A stretch of 64,000 nt of DNA from JABSSA01 sp039984715 (GCA_039984715.1 JBDWUA010000004.1:567891-631890), one strand, 5' to 3'. Counted from the stretch's first letter, positions 1 through 8,273 are shown. Program-made: numbers and translations. The notes: a model not told the origin generated them from the sequence alone.

Positions 1-742
1 AAGCTTCGGATTGGGCCTTGCGCCATTTGGCAATTTCACCGTGATGGCCGGACATCAGAACATCCGGAATGGCGCGCCCTTCCCAATCAGCGGGGCGGGT
101 GAATTGCGGGTGTTCCAGCAATCCATTGGAAAAGCTTTCTTCTTCGGTGGACGCGGCATTGCCCAACACGCCGGGCAAAAGCCGCACAGTCGCATCCAGC
201 ATCGCTTGGGCTGCGATTTCACCACCGGTCATGACGAAATCACCTAAAGACACTTCCTGAATGCCAAAGGCCTCGAGAACACGTTCGTCGACCCCTTCGA
301 AGCGGCCACACAAGATGGTCACACCATCACATCGTGCCAGATCACGTGCCGTGTCTTGGGTAAACGGCTTGCCACGCGGCGACATGTATAAAATCGGCCA
401 CCGCCCTCGCGCATGTTGTTGGGCATCGCGCACAGCGTCCGCCAAAACGTCGGGACGCAGCACCATACCAGCCCCGCCACCCGCAGGCGTGTCATCGACA
501 TTGCGATGTTTGCCAACGCCGTGTTCGCGCAGATCATGGGTGAACAATTGCCACAGCCCGTCTTTCAGCGCTTTCCCAGTTAGGGACGCGCCAAGAACGC
601 CGGGAAATGTCTCGGGAAACAGAGTGATAATACGGGCTTGCCACACCCCGGCCAGTTCTTCGGTGTCATTCATCAGCGACTGAGGTTTCAGCGTCGGACG
701 AATGGTTTTGCGCCCCAAAGATTTGCCGGGTCCATCAGACAT
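1..742 (-). CDS. trmD: tRNA (guanine-N1)-methyltransferase TrmD, 3' end cut by window
   Basis: TrmD methylates N1 of guanosine 37 in tRNA with S-adenosylmethionine and prevents frameshifting. Reading minus from an ATG at 742, the protein has the SPOUT-family landmarks ITLFPE near the N-terminus, GKHRNVDDTPAGGGAGMV, the knot motifs LCGRFEGVDER and LGDFVMTGGE, and GLLEHPQFTRP. About 247 codons are present and the frame runs off position 1, so only the extreme C-terminus is missing. The N-terminus carries a ~25-residue extension before the conserved core, as I recall for other Rhodobacterales TrmD. The start lies 1 nt after the rimM stop, so the two are translationally coupled. Confidence 0.95.
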   Translation of the reverse strand, partial: MSDGPGKSLGRKTIRPTLKPQSLMNDTEELAGVWQARIITLFPETFPGVLGASLTGKALKDGLWQLFTHDLREHGVGKHRNVDDTPAGGGAGMVLRPDVLADAVRDAQQHARGRWPILYMSPRGKPFTQDTARDLARCDGVTILCGRFEGVDERVLEAFGIQEVSLGDFVMTGGEIAAQAMLDATVRLLPGVLGNAASTEEESFSNGLLEHPQFTRPADWEGRAIPDVLMSGHHGEIAKWRKAQSEA

Positions 743-743
743 A

Positions 744-1247
744 TCAGAACAGGCCGTCAGGTGGATCAGCGATGATTTTGCGTGCCTTTAAATCCACGGT
801 CGGAACAACCGCTTGGGTAAAGGGCAGCAAGACAGTCGATGCTTCACCAGAGATGTGCAATTCCAGCAAATCGGCGGCCCCGTGGTTCATCACAGATTTC
901 ACTTTGCCCAAGGGCGTGCCGCCTGTGTCGAACACATCCAGACCAATCAGGTCGAGGTGGTAATATTCGTCATCTGGCAATACGGGCAATTGGGTGCGTT
1001 GCGCAAAAAGTTGCACACCTTTCAAGGCATCTGCCGCCTCTTTGGTGGTCACTTCGGCGATCCGCGTGATCAAGGCATTTTTGCTGGGGCGGATGACGGC
1101 CAGTGAATAGCTTTTGCCAGTGTCATCGGTAAGCGGTGAATAGGTTTCGATATCCATCGGCTGCGCGCAAAAGCTTTTGACCCGCACTTCGCCTTTGACG
1201 CCATAAGCGCCCGCAATCACACCGACTACAATTAAATCATCGCTCAT
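744..1247 (-). CDS. rimM: Ribosome maturation factor RimM
   Basis: RimM assists maturation of the 30S subunit head by binding S19. The 167-residue protein has the N-terminal RimM barrel signature (VGVIAGAYGVKGEVRVKSF) and a C-terminal PRC-barrel segment with YYHLDLIGLDV and the typical LLPFTQAVVP motif. Length is normal for the family. The ATG overlaps the stop of the upstream 47-residue ORF (ATGA) and its stop lies 1 nt from trmD, so all three are one transcript with rpsP, the usual bacterial S16 operon order. Confidence 0.95.
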   Translation of the reverse strand: MSDDLIVVGVIAGAYGVKGEVRVKSFCAQPMDIETYSPLTDDTGKSYSLAVIRPSKNALITRIAEVTTKEAADALKGVQLFAQRTQLPVLPDDEYYHLDLIGLDVFDTGGTPLGKVKSVMNHGAADLLELHISGEASTVLLPFTQAVVPTVDLKARKIIADPPDGLF

Positions 1248-1387
1248 GGATCAAGCCCTCTGCACAGGCCTGCACGTATATCGCCACCTTCTGCGACGCA
1301 GGTTTCGGCGCGTTGATCGCGTTCGAAAAATACGCCCGCCACAAAGGCGAGTAGCATTAAGATGGGAAGACGGATCAGACCAAACAT
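1244..1387 (-). CDS. 47-residue single-pass membrane miniprotein between rpsP and rimM
   Basis: A short ORF fills the rpsP-rimM interval: ATG at 1387, 47 codons, TGA overlapping the rimM ATG by 2 nt (ATGA). The protein starts with a hydrophobic segment (about residues 3-20, PILMLLAFVAGVFFER), followed by a small extramembrane tail containing a CVAEGG and a GLCRG element, so two cysteines in the tail. I recall similar short hydrophobic proteins with a Cys-Gly tail at this place in Rhodobacteraceae, but could not verify this. The exact 4-nt coupling to rimM argues that it is translated. No clear Shine-Dalgarno is visible; translation may depend on the preceding rpsP. Function unknown. Confidence 0.65.
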   Translation of the reverse strand: MFGLIRLPILMLLAFVAGVFFERDQRAETCVAEGGDIRAGLCRGLDP

Positions 1388-1399
1388 AGTGGAATGTTA

Positions 1400-1420
1400 G
1401 GGCCTTGCTGAACAAGGCCC
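1400..1420. other. Perfect 8-bp hairpin in the rpsP-rimM intercistronic gap
   Basis: GGGCCTTG and CAAGGCCC form a perfect 8-bp stem with a 5-nt loop, 13 nt after the rpsP stop on the minus strand. There is no T-run behind it on the minus strand, so it does not look like a classical terminator. It may be a processing or mRNA-stabilising hairpin that sets S16 levels apart from RimM/TrmD. Confidence 0.5.
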
Positions 1421-1432
1421 CAACGTGCCCGC

Positions 1433-1840
1433 TTATTCAGCGGCAGCTTCTTCTGCAGGTGCTTCTTCGGCAGGGGCTTCTTCGGCCGGGGCCGCAGCAG
1501 CTTCAGCAGCCTTAGTTGCTTTTTCTTCAGCGCGGTCTTTTGCTTTTTGACCCGGCTCACCCTTGTTGGGGTTGCTGCGTTCTTTCTTGGTCAAAACGCC
1601 AGCGGCTTCCAACATACGTGCAACACGGTCTGTTGGCTGTGCGCCGTGACCCAACCAGTACTGAATGCGCTCCATGTTCATTTTCACGCGCTCTTCGCTG
1701 TCTTTTGGCAACAACGGGTTATACGTCCCCAGCTTTTCAATAAAGCGACCATCGCGTGGCATACGGCTGTCCGCAGCAACGATGCGATAGAAAGGGCGCT
1801 TTTTCGAGCCACCACGGGCCAGACGGATTTTCATAGACAT
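1433..1840 (-). CDS. rpsP: 30S ribosomal protein S16
   Basis: S16 is a structural and assembly protein of the 30S subunit. The start MSMKIRLARGG at 1840 is chosen over a longer frame because AAAGGAGAA sits 5-6 nt upstream. Conserved elements are KKRPFYRIVAADSRMPRDGRFIE and the WLGHGAQPTDRV motif. The 135-residue product carries an Ala/Glu-rich C-terminal tail (repeats of APAEE) beyond the ~80-residue core, a common feature of alphaproteobacterial S16. It follows chorismate mutase by 66 nt and heads rimM-trmD. Confidence 0.96.
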   Translation of the reverse strand: MSMKIRLARGGSKKRPFYRIVAADSRMPRDGRFIEKLGTYNPLLPKDSEERVKMNMERIQYWLGHGAQPTDRVARMLEAAGVLTKKERSNPNKGEPGQKAKDRAEEKATKAAEAAAAPAEEAPAEEAPAEEAAAE

Positions 1841-1906
1841 TGAGTATTCTCCTTTGAATGGCAACGCACGATACGTGCGCGTATTGGGTTGTTGGGCGGA
1901 TGCCCG

Positions 1907-2206
1907 TTATTCTTGGTGCTTCTTATGGTGCTGAATGACTTCAGCGATGATGAAGTTCAGGAACTTCTTGGCAAATTCGGGGTCCAGATCGGCCCGGTTT
2001 GCCAGGTCTTCAAGCCGTGCGATCTGCGTCGCCTCGCGGGCGGGATCGGACGGGGGAAGGTCGTGTTGCGCCTTGAGTTTCCCCACGGCTTTTGTGTGCT
2101 TAAAGCGTTCGCCCAACGTGTAAACAAGGATCGCATCCAAGCGGTCAATGCTCTCACGATGCTCTTTGAGCAGGTCAGAAGCGCGGTTTGATGTTGCGTC
2201 AGTCAA
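1907..2206 (-). CDS. Chorismate mutase, AroQ type
   Basis: A 99-residue all-helical protein of the monofunctional AroQ chorismate mutase type, which converts chorismate to prephenate for Phe/Tyr synthesis. Visible features are ESIDRLDAILVYTLGERF (helix 1 with the substrate-binding Arg), the lysine-containing KAVGKLKAQHDLPPSDPAREATQ stretch split by the loop before the DPAREA motif, and a C-terminal helix ending KHQE. It starts with TTG overlapping the TGA of the upstream acetyltransferase, preceded by a G-rich Shine-Dalgarno; no ATG is available in frame nearby. The location before rpsP is familiar from Rhodobacteraceae. Confidence 0.88.
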   Translation of the reverse strand: MTDATSNRASDLLKEHRESIDRLDAILVYTLGERFKHTKAVGKLKAQHDLPPSDPAREATQIARLEDLANRADLDPEFAKKFLNFIIAEVIQHHKKHQE

Positions 2207-2778
2207 TGGGACCCCCCTTTGGCGCGTTCGATCCCATCGCGGATCTGATCAGATGTCAGGTGTTCGGGACTTGGGTGGCGCCAGACTTGCATTGGGCCAT
2301 ACCGTTCATGGGTAAAGTCATAATCAAACGCAGCGCCCAAGCGTTCCGCGACACGCACAGATGCGTCATTTCCGTTTGCGACCATGCTGATAACCGTGGC
2401 CCATCCCAACATGTCATAGGCATAGGTCCGCGCCGCCAATCCGGCTTCAGTTGCGTATCCTTTGCCGGTCGCCCCATCGAACAAATCCCAGCCCAGCTCT
2501 TGTTCGGGAAACCCTTTAGGATGCCACAAACCGACCGTACCAACCGCTGCGTTCGTGGACTTTTCAACAACGGTCCAGCGGCCAAAACCACGCAAGCTCC
2601 AATGCCCGGCTTCTTGGGCCAAAGCGCGCCACGTCAATTCAGCAGATTGCGGCCCGCCCACAAAGCTGGACCGAGGAGAGGCATAAAAGGCGACATAGGC
2701 ATCAAAATCGCACAGCTCAGGGCCGCGCATGATCAGACGTTCTGTTTCCAGCGTCGGGATGTTCGGGGCCACGCTCAT
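2203..2778 (-). CDS. GNAT acetyltransferase (RimJ/RimL-like), copy 1 of 3 in tandem
   Basis: A 191-residue RimJ/RimL-type N-acetyltransferase. It begins with the family's LETERLIMRGP strand, has the acetyl-CoA-binding region around EQELGWDLFDGATGKGYATEAG, and the typical NDASVRVAERLGA motif. Substrate cannot be told; relatives acetylate protein N-termini or small amines. It overlaps both neighbours by 4 nt (ATGA at 2775-2778; TTGA at the 3' side) and is paralogous to the two genes upstream of it. Confidence 0.85.
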   Translation of the reverse strand: MSVAPNIPTLETERLIMRGPELCDFDAYVAFYASPRSSFVGGPQSAELTWRALAQEAGHWSLRGFGRWTVVEKSTNAAVGTVGLWHPKGFPEQELGWDLFDGATGKGYATEAGLAARTYAYDMLGWATVISMVANGNDASVRVAERLGAAFDYDFTHERYGPMQVWRHPSPEHLTSDQIRDGIERAKGGSH

Positions 2779-3272
2779 TGGGGCCTCCGGTGCCGGTAAA
2801 CAACGTCTGCGTCGTCGTATTTCTGGGCCAATGGATCAAGCGTCGCGCCAAGCCGTTCAGCCAACGCGATGGATCGATCATTGCGCGCATCGATATAGCT
2901 GACCAATGTCTCAGGTTTGATGTGATCCCAAGTATAGTCCAACGCCAGTTGCCCACATTCAAAGGCAATGCCGCGTCCCTCGAACCCGTCAAACAGGATC
3001 CAACCCATTTCGATTTCTGGAAAATGAGGGGGCTGCATGACTGAAATCTGTCCTGCCAGTTCACCGTCGACGTCAATGGCCCACGCGCCCATGCCATGCA
3101 AAGTCCAGCTCGCGACCTCGGCGCCAAAGGCGTACCAAAGATGGGTCTTGTTCTTGGGCGGGCCGACATATTGCGCGCGCTCGGTTTGGAAGAAATCCCA
3201 AAACGTATCCACATCCGCAGCCACATGCGGGCGCAGTTGTGCGGTTTGACCTGTCAATGTCGGTGCGATCAT
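2775..3272 (-). CDS. GNAT acetyltransferase, copy 2 of 3 in tandem
   Basis: A 165-residue GNAT protein related to its two neighbours. Shared marks are TAQLRPHVAADVDTFWDFF at the N-terminus, EIEMGWILFDGFEGRGIAFE as acetyl-CoA loop, and NDRSIALAERLGATLDP near the end. The opening LETERL motif of the other two is replaced, and it is shorter. ATG start overlaps the stop of copy 3 by 4 nt and its stop overlaps the start of copy 1, so it is inside one coupled operon. Substrate unknown. Confidence 0.83.
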   Translation of the reverse strand: MIAPTLTGQTAQLRPHVAADVDTFWDFFQTERAQYVGPPKNKTHLWYAFGAEVASWTLHGMGAWAIDVDGELAGQISVMQPPHFPEIEMGWILFDGFEGRGIAFECGQLALDYTWDHIKPETLVSYIDARNDRSIALAERLGATLDPLAQKYDDADVVYRHRRPQ

Positions 3273-3790
3273 GACGGCCTCGTGTGGCGATAGACGTGAC
3301 AGGGGTGTTCCAGATCGACAGCGTTTGGGTCTTCGACCGCGCCAAGGCGTTCGGCCAATGCACAGGACCGATCATTGCCATGGGCGATATAACTGACCAT
3401 GTGGTCCCATTTCAGGGCATTCCAAGCGTGATCAACACAAGTCTGCGCCGCTTCAAATGCAATGCCTTTGCCTTCTTGAGAGGCATTAAACAGCATCCAG
3501 CCGACTTCTTTTTCAGGGCGTGCATCCGGGAACCAATGTCCCACCAAGCCCAAGGGGGCGTCGTCATTGCGCATAGTTAAGATGAACAAACCAAACCCGC
3601 GCATGATCCAATGGCCCATAACCGTGCCGAAAAAATCCCACGCGTCGCGCCGTGTCTTTGGGCCGCCAACAAATTGCGACCGATCCGACATATAAAACTG
3701 AATATAGGCTTCGGCGTCTTCGGTCCGAGGCGCGCGCAAAATCAATCGCTCTGTTTCAAGCGTCGGTACGCCGGTCAATGCAACGCTCAT
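3269..3790 (-). CDS. GNAT acetyltransferase, copy 3 of 3 in tandem
   Basis: A 173-residue RimJ/RimL-like acetyltransferase: LETERLILRAPRTEDAEAY start, EVGWMLFNASQEGKGIAFEAA acetyl-CoA region, NDRSCALAERLGAVEDP near the C-terminus. It is the first of the three paralogues in transcription order, translated after the NIPSNAP-like gene with a 4-nt overlap. The similarity of all three with intact cofactor loops suggests old duplication and divergence rather than decay. Confidence 0.84.
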   Translation of the reverse strand: MSVALTGVPTLETERLILRAPRTEDAEAYIQFYMSDRSQFVGGPKTRRDAWDFFGTVMGHWIMRGFGLFILTMRNDDAPLGLVGHWFPDARPEKEVGWMLFNASQEGKGIAFEAAQTCVDHAWNALKWDHMVSYIAHGNDRSCALAERLGAVEDPNAVDLEHPCHVYRHTRPS

Positions 3791-4119
3791 AAGCCCAGCT
3801 CCTGAACGCTGGCACCATCCAGAACAGGGCGTGTAAACGTGCGGTCATAACGCAGAATGCATCCGGTATCCGTTGCATGGCGATAGGCGGCTTGACAGTC
3901 GGCGTCTTGCGCCATTTCCGTGCGATAGGTTTCATAAGCCGTCAGCGATGGGAACGAAAACAAGGCCCAAGCCCGGTCATTGGCCCCCTCATGGGGCAAG
4001 AAATACCCGTGATGCTGTCCACCCATTCGGTTCACCAAATGGATCCAGGCCTTGGCATAGACCTCGAACGCATCGATCTTTGCAGGATCGATCACATATG
4101 TGACCGTGCAGGTGATCAT
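3787..4119 (-). CDS. NIPSNAP-family small protein
   Basis: A 110-residue protein with the dimeric alpha/beta-barrel pattern of NIPSNAP/EthD-like proteins: an initial strand (MITCTVTYVIDPAKIDAFE), a helix ending WIHLVNRMGGQHHGYFLPHEG, then WALFSFPSLTAYETYRTEM. No cofactor motif is visible and the function is unknown. It is wedged between ffh and the GNAT trio with 4-nt overlaps on both sides, so its expression is tied to the SRP and ribosome genes. Confidence 0.7.
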   Translation of the reverse strand: MITCTVTYVIDPAKIDAFEVYAKAWIHLVNRMGGQHHGYFLPHEGANDRAWALFSFPSLTAYETYRTEMAQDADCQAAYRHATDTGCILRYDRTFTRPVLDGASVQELGL

Positions 4120-5615
4120 TTCTTTTTACCGAACCCCGACAACCCTGAAGGCAATCCCATACCGCCGCCCATTCCGGGCATGCCGCCGGGCATTTTGCCA
4201 CCCATGGCTTTGGCTGCGGCTTCCATTTGTTTGGGGTCCATTCCGGCCCCCATTTCAGGCATGCCGCCTTTGCCCATCATGGCTTTCATGGCTTGTTTCA
4301 TCATGCCACCTTTGCCTTTGCCGAGCTTTTTCATCATGTCGGACATCTGACGGTGCATTTTCAGCAGCTTGTTCAAATCGCTGACGTCCATACCGGACCC
4401 CTTCGCGATGCGCTTCTTGCGGCTGGCTTGAAGAACTTGCGGTGCGGCGCGTTCTTTTTTGGTCATCGACTGGATCATGGCGATCTGCTGTTTTAGGATT
4501 TTGTCGTCAAATCCGGCATCAGCGACCTGTTTGGACAATTTCCCCATGCCGGGCATCATCCCCATCATGCCTTCCATGCCGCCCATCTTGATCATTTGCT
4601 CAAGCTGCATCTTAAGGTCGTTCATGTTGAACTGACCTTTGGCCATGCGCTTCATCATGCGCTCGGCTTGTTCGGCCTCAAGGGTTTCCTGTGCGCGTTC
4701 CACCAACGAAACGATGTCACCCATGCCCAGAATACGACCGGCAACGCGCTCGGGTTCAAAGGTTTCGATGGCGTCCAGCTTTTCGCCAAGGCCGACGAAT
4801 TTGATGGGTTTGCCCGTGACCGCACGCATGGACAGGGCTGCACCGCCGCGTCCGTCACCATCCATCCGAGTCAAAACAACACCGGTCACGCCGATTTTGT
4901 CGTCAAATTCGGTCGCTACGTTCACCGCGTCCTGACCGGTCAGGCCATCGACAACCAACAAGGTTTCGCGCGGGTTTGCGACATCACGCACGGCAGCCGC
5001 CTGTGCAATCAGTTCCTGATCGATGTGCAACCGACCTGCGGTATCCAGCATATAGACGTCGTAACCGCCCATGCTGGCTTGGGTCTTGGCGCGTTTGGCG
5101 ATTGTGACCGGGTCTTCGCCTTTGACGATCGGCAAGGTGTCGACGCCGATTTGTACGCCCAGAATTTGCAACTGTTCCATCGCAGCCGGACGGTTGACGT
5201 CCAACGACGCCATCAGCACGCGTTTGCCTTCTTTTTCCGTCAGGCGCTTGGCCAGTTTTGCCGTCGTCGTCGTCTTACCTGACCCTTGCAAACCCACCAT
5301 CAGGATGGGGGCAGGGGGGCTGTCGATTTTCAACGCACCGGGTTCACCTTCGCCCGTCAATGTATCAATCAACGCGTCGTGTACGATCTTGACGACCTGC
5401 TGGCCCGGTGTGACCGACTTGGTGACGGATTGACCGGTTGCGCGTTCTTGCACAACCTTGATGAAATCGCGCGCCACAGGCAGGGAAACGTCGGCTTCCA
5501 ACAAGGCGACGCGCACTTCGCGCAATGCTGTTTTCACATCGTCTTCGGACAACGCGCCTTGTTTCGTCAGGCGATCAAAGACACCAGAGAGGCGTTCAGA
5601 GAGACTTTCAAACAT
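4116..5615 (-). CDS. ffh: Signal recognition particle GTPase Ffh
   Basis: Ffh binds 4.5S RNA and signal peptides of nascent membrane proteins and targets them to FtsY at the membrane. The 499-residue protein shows the N domain, the G domain with P-loop GLQGSGKTT (residues ~109-117), LDTAGR and TRMDGDGRGG, and the methionine-rich M domain with the RNA-binding RIAKGSGMDVSDLN motif. The last ~75 residues are an unusually Gly/Met/Lys-rich tail. AAGGA precedes the ATG. It is the first gene of the operon running down to trmD. Confidence 0.97.
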   Translation of the reverse strand: MFESLSERLSGVFDRLTKQGALSEDDVKTALREVRVALLEADVSLPVARDFIKVVQERATGQSVTKSVTPGQQVVKIVHDALIDTLTGEGEPGALKIDSPPAPILMVGLQGSGKTTTTAKLAKRLTEKEGKRVLMASLDVNRPAAMEQLQILGVQIGVDTLPIVKGEDPVTIAKRAKTQASMGGYDVYMLDTAGRLHIDQELIAQAAAVRDVANPRETLLVVDGLTGQDAVNVATEFDDKIGVTGVVLTRMDGDGRGGAALSMRAVTGKPIKFVGLGEKLDAIETFEPERVAGRILGMGDIVSLVERAQETLEAEQAERMMKRMAKGQFNMNDLKMQLEQMIKMGGMEGMMGMMPGMGKLSKQVADAGFDDKILKQQIAMIQSMTKKERAAPQVLQASRKKRIAKGSGMDVSDLNKLLKMHRQMSDMMKKLGKGKGGMMKQAMKAMMGKGGMPEMGAGMDPKQMEAAAKAMGGKMPGGMPGMGGGMGLPSGLSGFGKKK

Positions 5616-5929
5616 GGGCCAATCCTTTTTCGACCGTTGACGATTGCCCCGATCTTAAGCCCTAACTTAAGAACGAAGCGGCGAATGCACAAATGCCCCT
5701 GCGGGCGCGACGCGCTGGCAGGGGGCGATCCCGGGCAATGCCCAAAGGACCGGAAGGTTTCACTCTTCCGGATGTTGTTGCGGCGTATACGTCTGCGCCA
5801 CAATCGAGTCAAGTTACCACGGCGACAAGACGCAAGGATGTGCCTTGGCCGGCAAAGCCAGTTCAAAGCGCGCGGATTGCCCCGCATATTTTGCAGCTCT
5901 GTTGGCTGAGGCACACACCCCGACGGTGG
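5616..5929. other. 314-nt gap between patB and ffh, two inverted repeats, no convincing gene
   Basis: No frame here looks protein-like. Two stem-loops are visible: CCCCTGC at 5696-5702 with GCAGGGG at 5718-5724, and CCGGAAG at 5750-5756 with CTTCCGG at 5765-5771 (8-nt loop). Neither has a T-run on the minus strand, so neither is a clear terminator for patB. The part next to ffh (5616-5690) contains two CTTAAG palindromes 12 nt apart and presumably the ffh promoter. Confidence 0.4.
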
Positions 5930-7105
5930 TTATTGCAAATCACCAAACGCCTTCGTCAAACGCTCGACCGCTTCTTGCACACGGGACCGCGGCGTGGCGA
6001 TGTTAAACCGCAAGAAACTGTCACCGCCTTTGCCAAAGGTAGGCCCGTGGTTCACCGCGATTTGGGCACCCTTTTCGACACGCTGCGTGAATTCTTCGCG
6101 TGTCATACCAGTGCCGTCGAAATCCACCCAGCTTAGATACGTTGCGTCTAGTTTCATGGACTGCAAACCGGGAATGGCATTCACACCATCGTCGAACAGT
6201 TTGCGATTACCATCGAGGTATTGGACCAGCTCATCAACCCATGCGGCCCCTTCTGGCGAATAGGCGGCAGTGGCCATGAACAAGCCAAAGGAATTCGCGG
6301 ACAGCCCAAGCGCCGACATCCGTTCGGCAAAGCGGCCGCGCAGGGCGTCGTCGGCAATGATGACATTGCCCGAATGCGACCCTGCAATGTTGAACGTCTT
6401 GGTCGTGGCCGTCATCATGACCAAACGGTCTTCGATGCCGTCAATCTTAGTCATTGGGATATGCGTGTTTCCGGGCATAACCAGATCATGGTGGATTTCA
6501 TCCGACACAAGGATCAGATCGTGGCGTTTACAAAACGCAGCCACGCCTTCCAAGTCTGCACGTGTCCAGACGCAACCACCCGGGTTATGGGGCGAACACA
6601 AAATCAGCATCCGCTCGGAACCGGTCATCTGTGCGTCCCAAGTGTCAAAGTCTAGGGAATAGCGCCCGTCCTTCAGGCTCATTTCGCATTCAACCAACTT
6701 GCGGCCGGCGGATTTAATGACGCGAGCAAAGGCGTGATAAACGGGTGTCATCACAACAACACCGTCACCGGGCGCCGTAAACGCGTCAACACACATGCCA
6801 GTGCCGTTCACCAAGCCATGGGTGGTGAAAATATGATCGGCTTCAACCTTCCAGTTGTGACGGGTTTCCATCCACCACTGAATTGCCGCGCGATAGGCGC
6901 TGTCATCGCCAAAATACCCAAAAACGCCATGATCGACTTGGCCTTGGACCGAATCCAAGACGCATTGCGGAGGGCGGAAATCCATATCGGCCACCCACAT
7001 CGACAATCCAGTGTCTTTTGGCACGCCGTATATCGACTCCATCATGTCCCACTTCACGCAATGGCTGCCGCGGCGGTCAATAATGGTATCGAACGGATTG
7101 GTCAT
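5930..7105 (-). CDS. PLP-dependent C-S lyase / aminotransferase, MalY-PatB type
   Basis: A 391-residue fold-type I pyridoxal-phosphate enzyme. MalY/PatB proteins cleave cystathionine or other C-S bonds. Evidence: MWVADMDFRPP near residue 37, HGLVNGTGMCVDAF, CSPHNPGGCVW, LVSDEIHHDLVMPG, and the Schiff-base lysine in TATTKTFNIAGSHSGN (about K236). Length fits the family. The start is ATG with GGGAAG upstream. It stands alone, 106 nt after the four-gene secreted operon. In marine Roseobacters such enzymes could act on sulfur compounds, but the substrate is not readable from sequence. Confidence 0.88.
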   Translation of the reverse strand: MTNPFDTIIDRRGSHCVKWDMMESIYGVPKDTGLSMWVADMDFRPPQCVLDSVQGQVDHGVFGYFGDDSAYRAAIQWWMETRHNWKVEADHIFTTHGLVNGTGMCVDAFTAPGDGVVVMTPVYHAFARVIKSAGRKLVECEMSLKDGRYSLDFDTWDAQMTGSERMLILCSPHNPGGCVWTRADLEGVAAFCKRHDLILVSDEIHHDLVMPGNTHIPMTKIDGIEDRLVMMTATTKTFNIAGSHSGNVIIADDALRGRFAERMSALGLSANSFGLFMATAAYSPEGAAWVDELVQYLDGNRKLFDDGVNAIPGLQSMKLDATYLSWVDFDGTGMTREEFTQRVEKGAQIAVNHGPTFGKGGDSFLRFNIATPRSRVQEAVERLTKAFGDLQ

Positions 7106-7211
7106 GTCGCTTCCCTTAATCTGGTCAGCGGCACGCTAGCTGAAAACGACTCGAGCGCAAGGTATCCGCGTCTCAAAAATGCGGAAATAAATGGTGTTCG
7201 CGGATTCTGGC

Positions 7212-8009
7212 TTATTCCGGTACGACGGAAAAATCCCCGCCCAAAAACTTTTCCGACGCGGCCGCAATCAGCCCATCTGTTGCAACCTTCCGAAACGCCG
7301 CATCAAGGGCCTGCATTTCAGCATCGCTGGCCCGAATGGGTTGAGTGATCCAAAGAGGTTCGACAAATAGCGGCGGCCCAACCTGTTCCAATGGAAATCC
7401 GATATTTCGAAAGTGCTGTGCAAAAGCAGCCGACGTTATCGCGTAATCCACACTGTCCTCGCCGCCATTGACCAAAGCACGCAGAATGTCGGTTTCAAAG
7501 GCGAACGGAACAGCGGAAACATTTCCAAGGGGCTTTGACCCCTCTGTCCCGTTTTGCAGGTAATTGCCGTCGATATAGTCTTTGTAAATGCAGCCATTGC
7601 ACACACCGACGCGCGTGCCATCGGGCAGGTCAAACGGTTCGTCGTTGGGTTCCGATTCCGCATCACTGGCAGATCGAACCAAGACAACAGCCGCCATGTA
7701 ATAGGGCCCGATGAAGTGGAACCGTTCCTCGCGTTCTTCAGAATACGATGTCGAAGACACCGTAAAGGACCAATCAGCTGGCCAATCCTCGCCTTGTATC
7801 TTGTCAAAGTCGCTGGGGATGAATTCAAAATCGCTTTCCAGTACCTTTGCGATCTCCTGCGCGACGATAATGTCGAATCCTTCTGGGCCCGTCTCTGTCT
7901 GCTTCGACATGGGCGGATATTCAGGATCATAGGGGATAAGCACAGGTTCAGCGCTTGCCCCATACGCACCAAAGATCAGTGCGGCACAGATCAAACTAGC
8001 CTTCATCAT
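7212..8009 (-). CDS. Periplasmic substrate-binding-like protein (family 3), last gene of secreted operon
   Basis: A 265-residue exported protein with a signal peptide (KASLICAALIFGAYGASA) and the bilobed amino-acid-binding pattern of family-3 solute-binding proteins: PYDPEYPPMS, GFDIIVAQEIAKVL, FIGPYYMAAVVLV and a second-lobe DYAITSAAFAQHFR. A Cys-x-x-Cys lies in VCNGCIYKDY. ATG at 8009 is preferred over a TTG at 8018 because AGAGG sits upstream. No ABC permease or ATPase is nearby, so it may be a sensor or enzyme-like module rather than a transporter part. It overlaps the small membrane gene upstream by 14 nt. Confidence 0.75.
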   Translation of the reverse strand: MMKASLICAALIFGAYGASAEPVLIPYDPEYPPMSKQTETGPEGFDIIVAQEIAKVLESDFEFIPSDFDKIQGEDWPADWSFTVSSTSYSEEREERFHFIGPYYMAAVVLVRSASDAESEPNDEPFDLPDGTRVGVCNGCIYKDYIDGNYLQNGTEGSKPLGNVSAVPFAFETDILRALVNGGEDSVDYAITSAAFAQHFRNIGFPLEQVGPPLFVEPLWITQPIRASDAEMQALDAAFRKVATDGLIAAASEKFLGGDFSVVPE

Positions 8010-8268
8010 GGCGGACAACCTCTACGCTTTCACGGGACCAATCTTTCAGCAAAGTGATGAACGATCCGAAATAAAACCCGATGATCAACCCGCCCCAATT
8101 CTGCAGGGTGGTCGGAATTTCGTATTCCGGCCAAAACAGCGGGATAAGCGCGACAACACAGATCACAAGCAACGCGATGATCGAACTGACCGTGACCGAC
8201 GCGTATACGACAAAGCGTTTGGTGGGCATATCAAGCCCGACATGTTTGGGTCGATATTCCGTTGGCAT
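7996..8268 (-). CDS. 90-residue two-TM membrane protein in secreted operon
   Basis: Start chosen at ATG 8268, with AGGAG about 9 nt upstream, rather than a longer frame that would run into the upstream gene. After a basic N-terminus there is a long hydrophobic helix (residues ~20-45, SIIALLVICVVALIPLFW) and a second, weaker one (GLIIGFYFGSFITLL), then a short charged tail. Both termini should face the cytoplasm. It begins 5 nt after the stop of the upstream exported protein and overlaps the downstream binding-protein gene. No family recognised. Confidence 0.68.
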   Translation of the reverse strand: MPTEYRPKHVGLDMPTKRFVVYASVTVSSIIALLVICVVALIPLFWPEYEIPTTLQNWGGLIIGFYFGSFITLLKDWSRESVEVVRHDEG

Positions 8269-8273
8269 TTGTC

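Noticed and set aside
5750..5771. CCGGAAG/CTTCCGG stem as patB terminator
   Set aside because: No T-run after the stem on the minus strand and 160 nt from the stop.
5693..6136. Plus-strand frame crossing the patB 3' end
   Set aside because: Mostly overlaps patB in antisense, composition Arg/Pro-rich, no ribosome-binding site.
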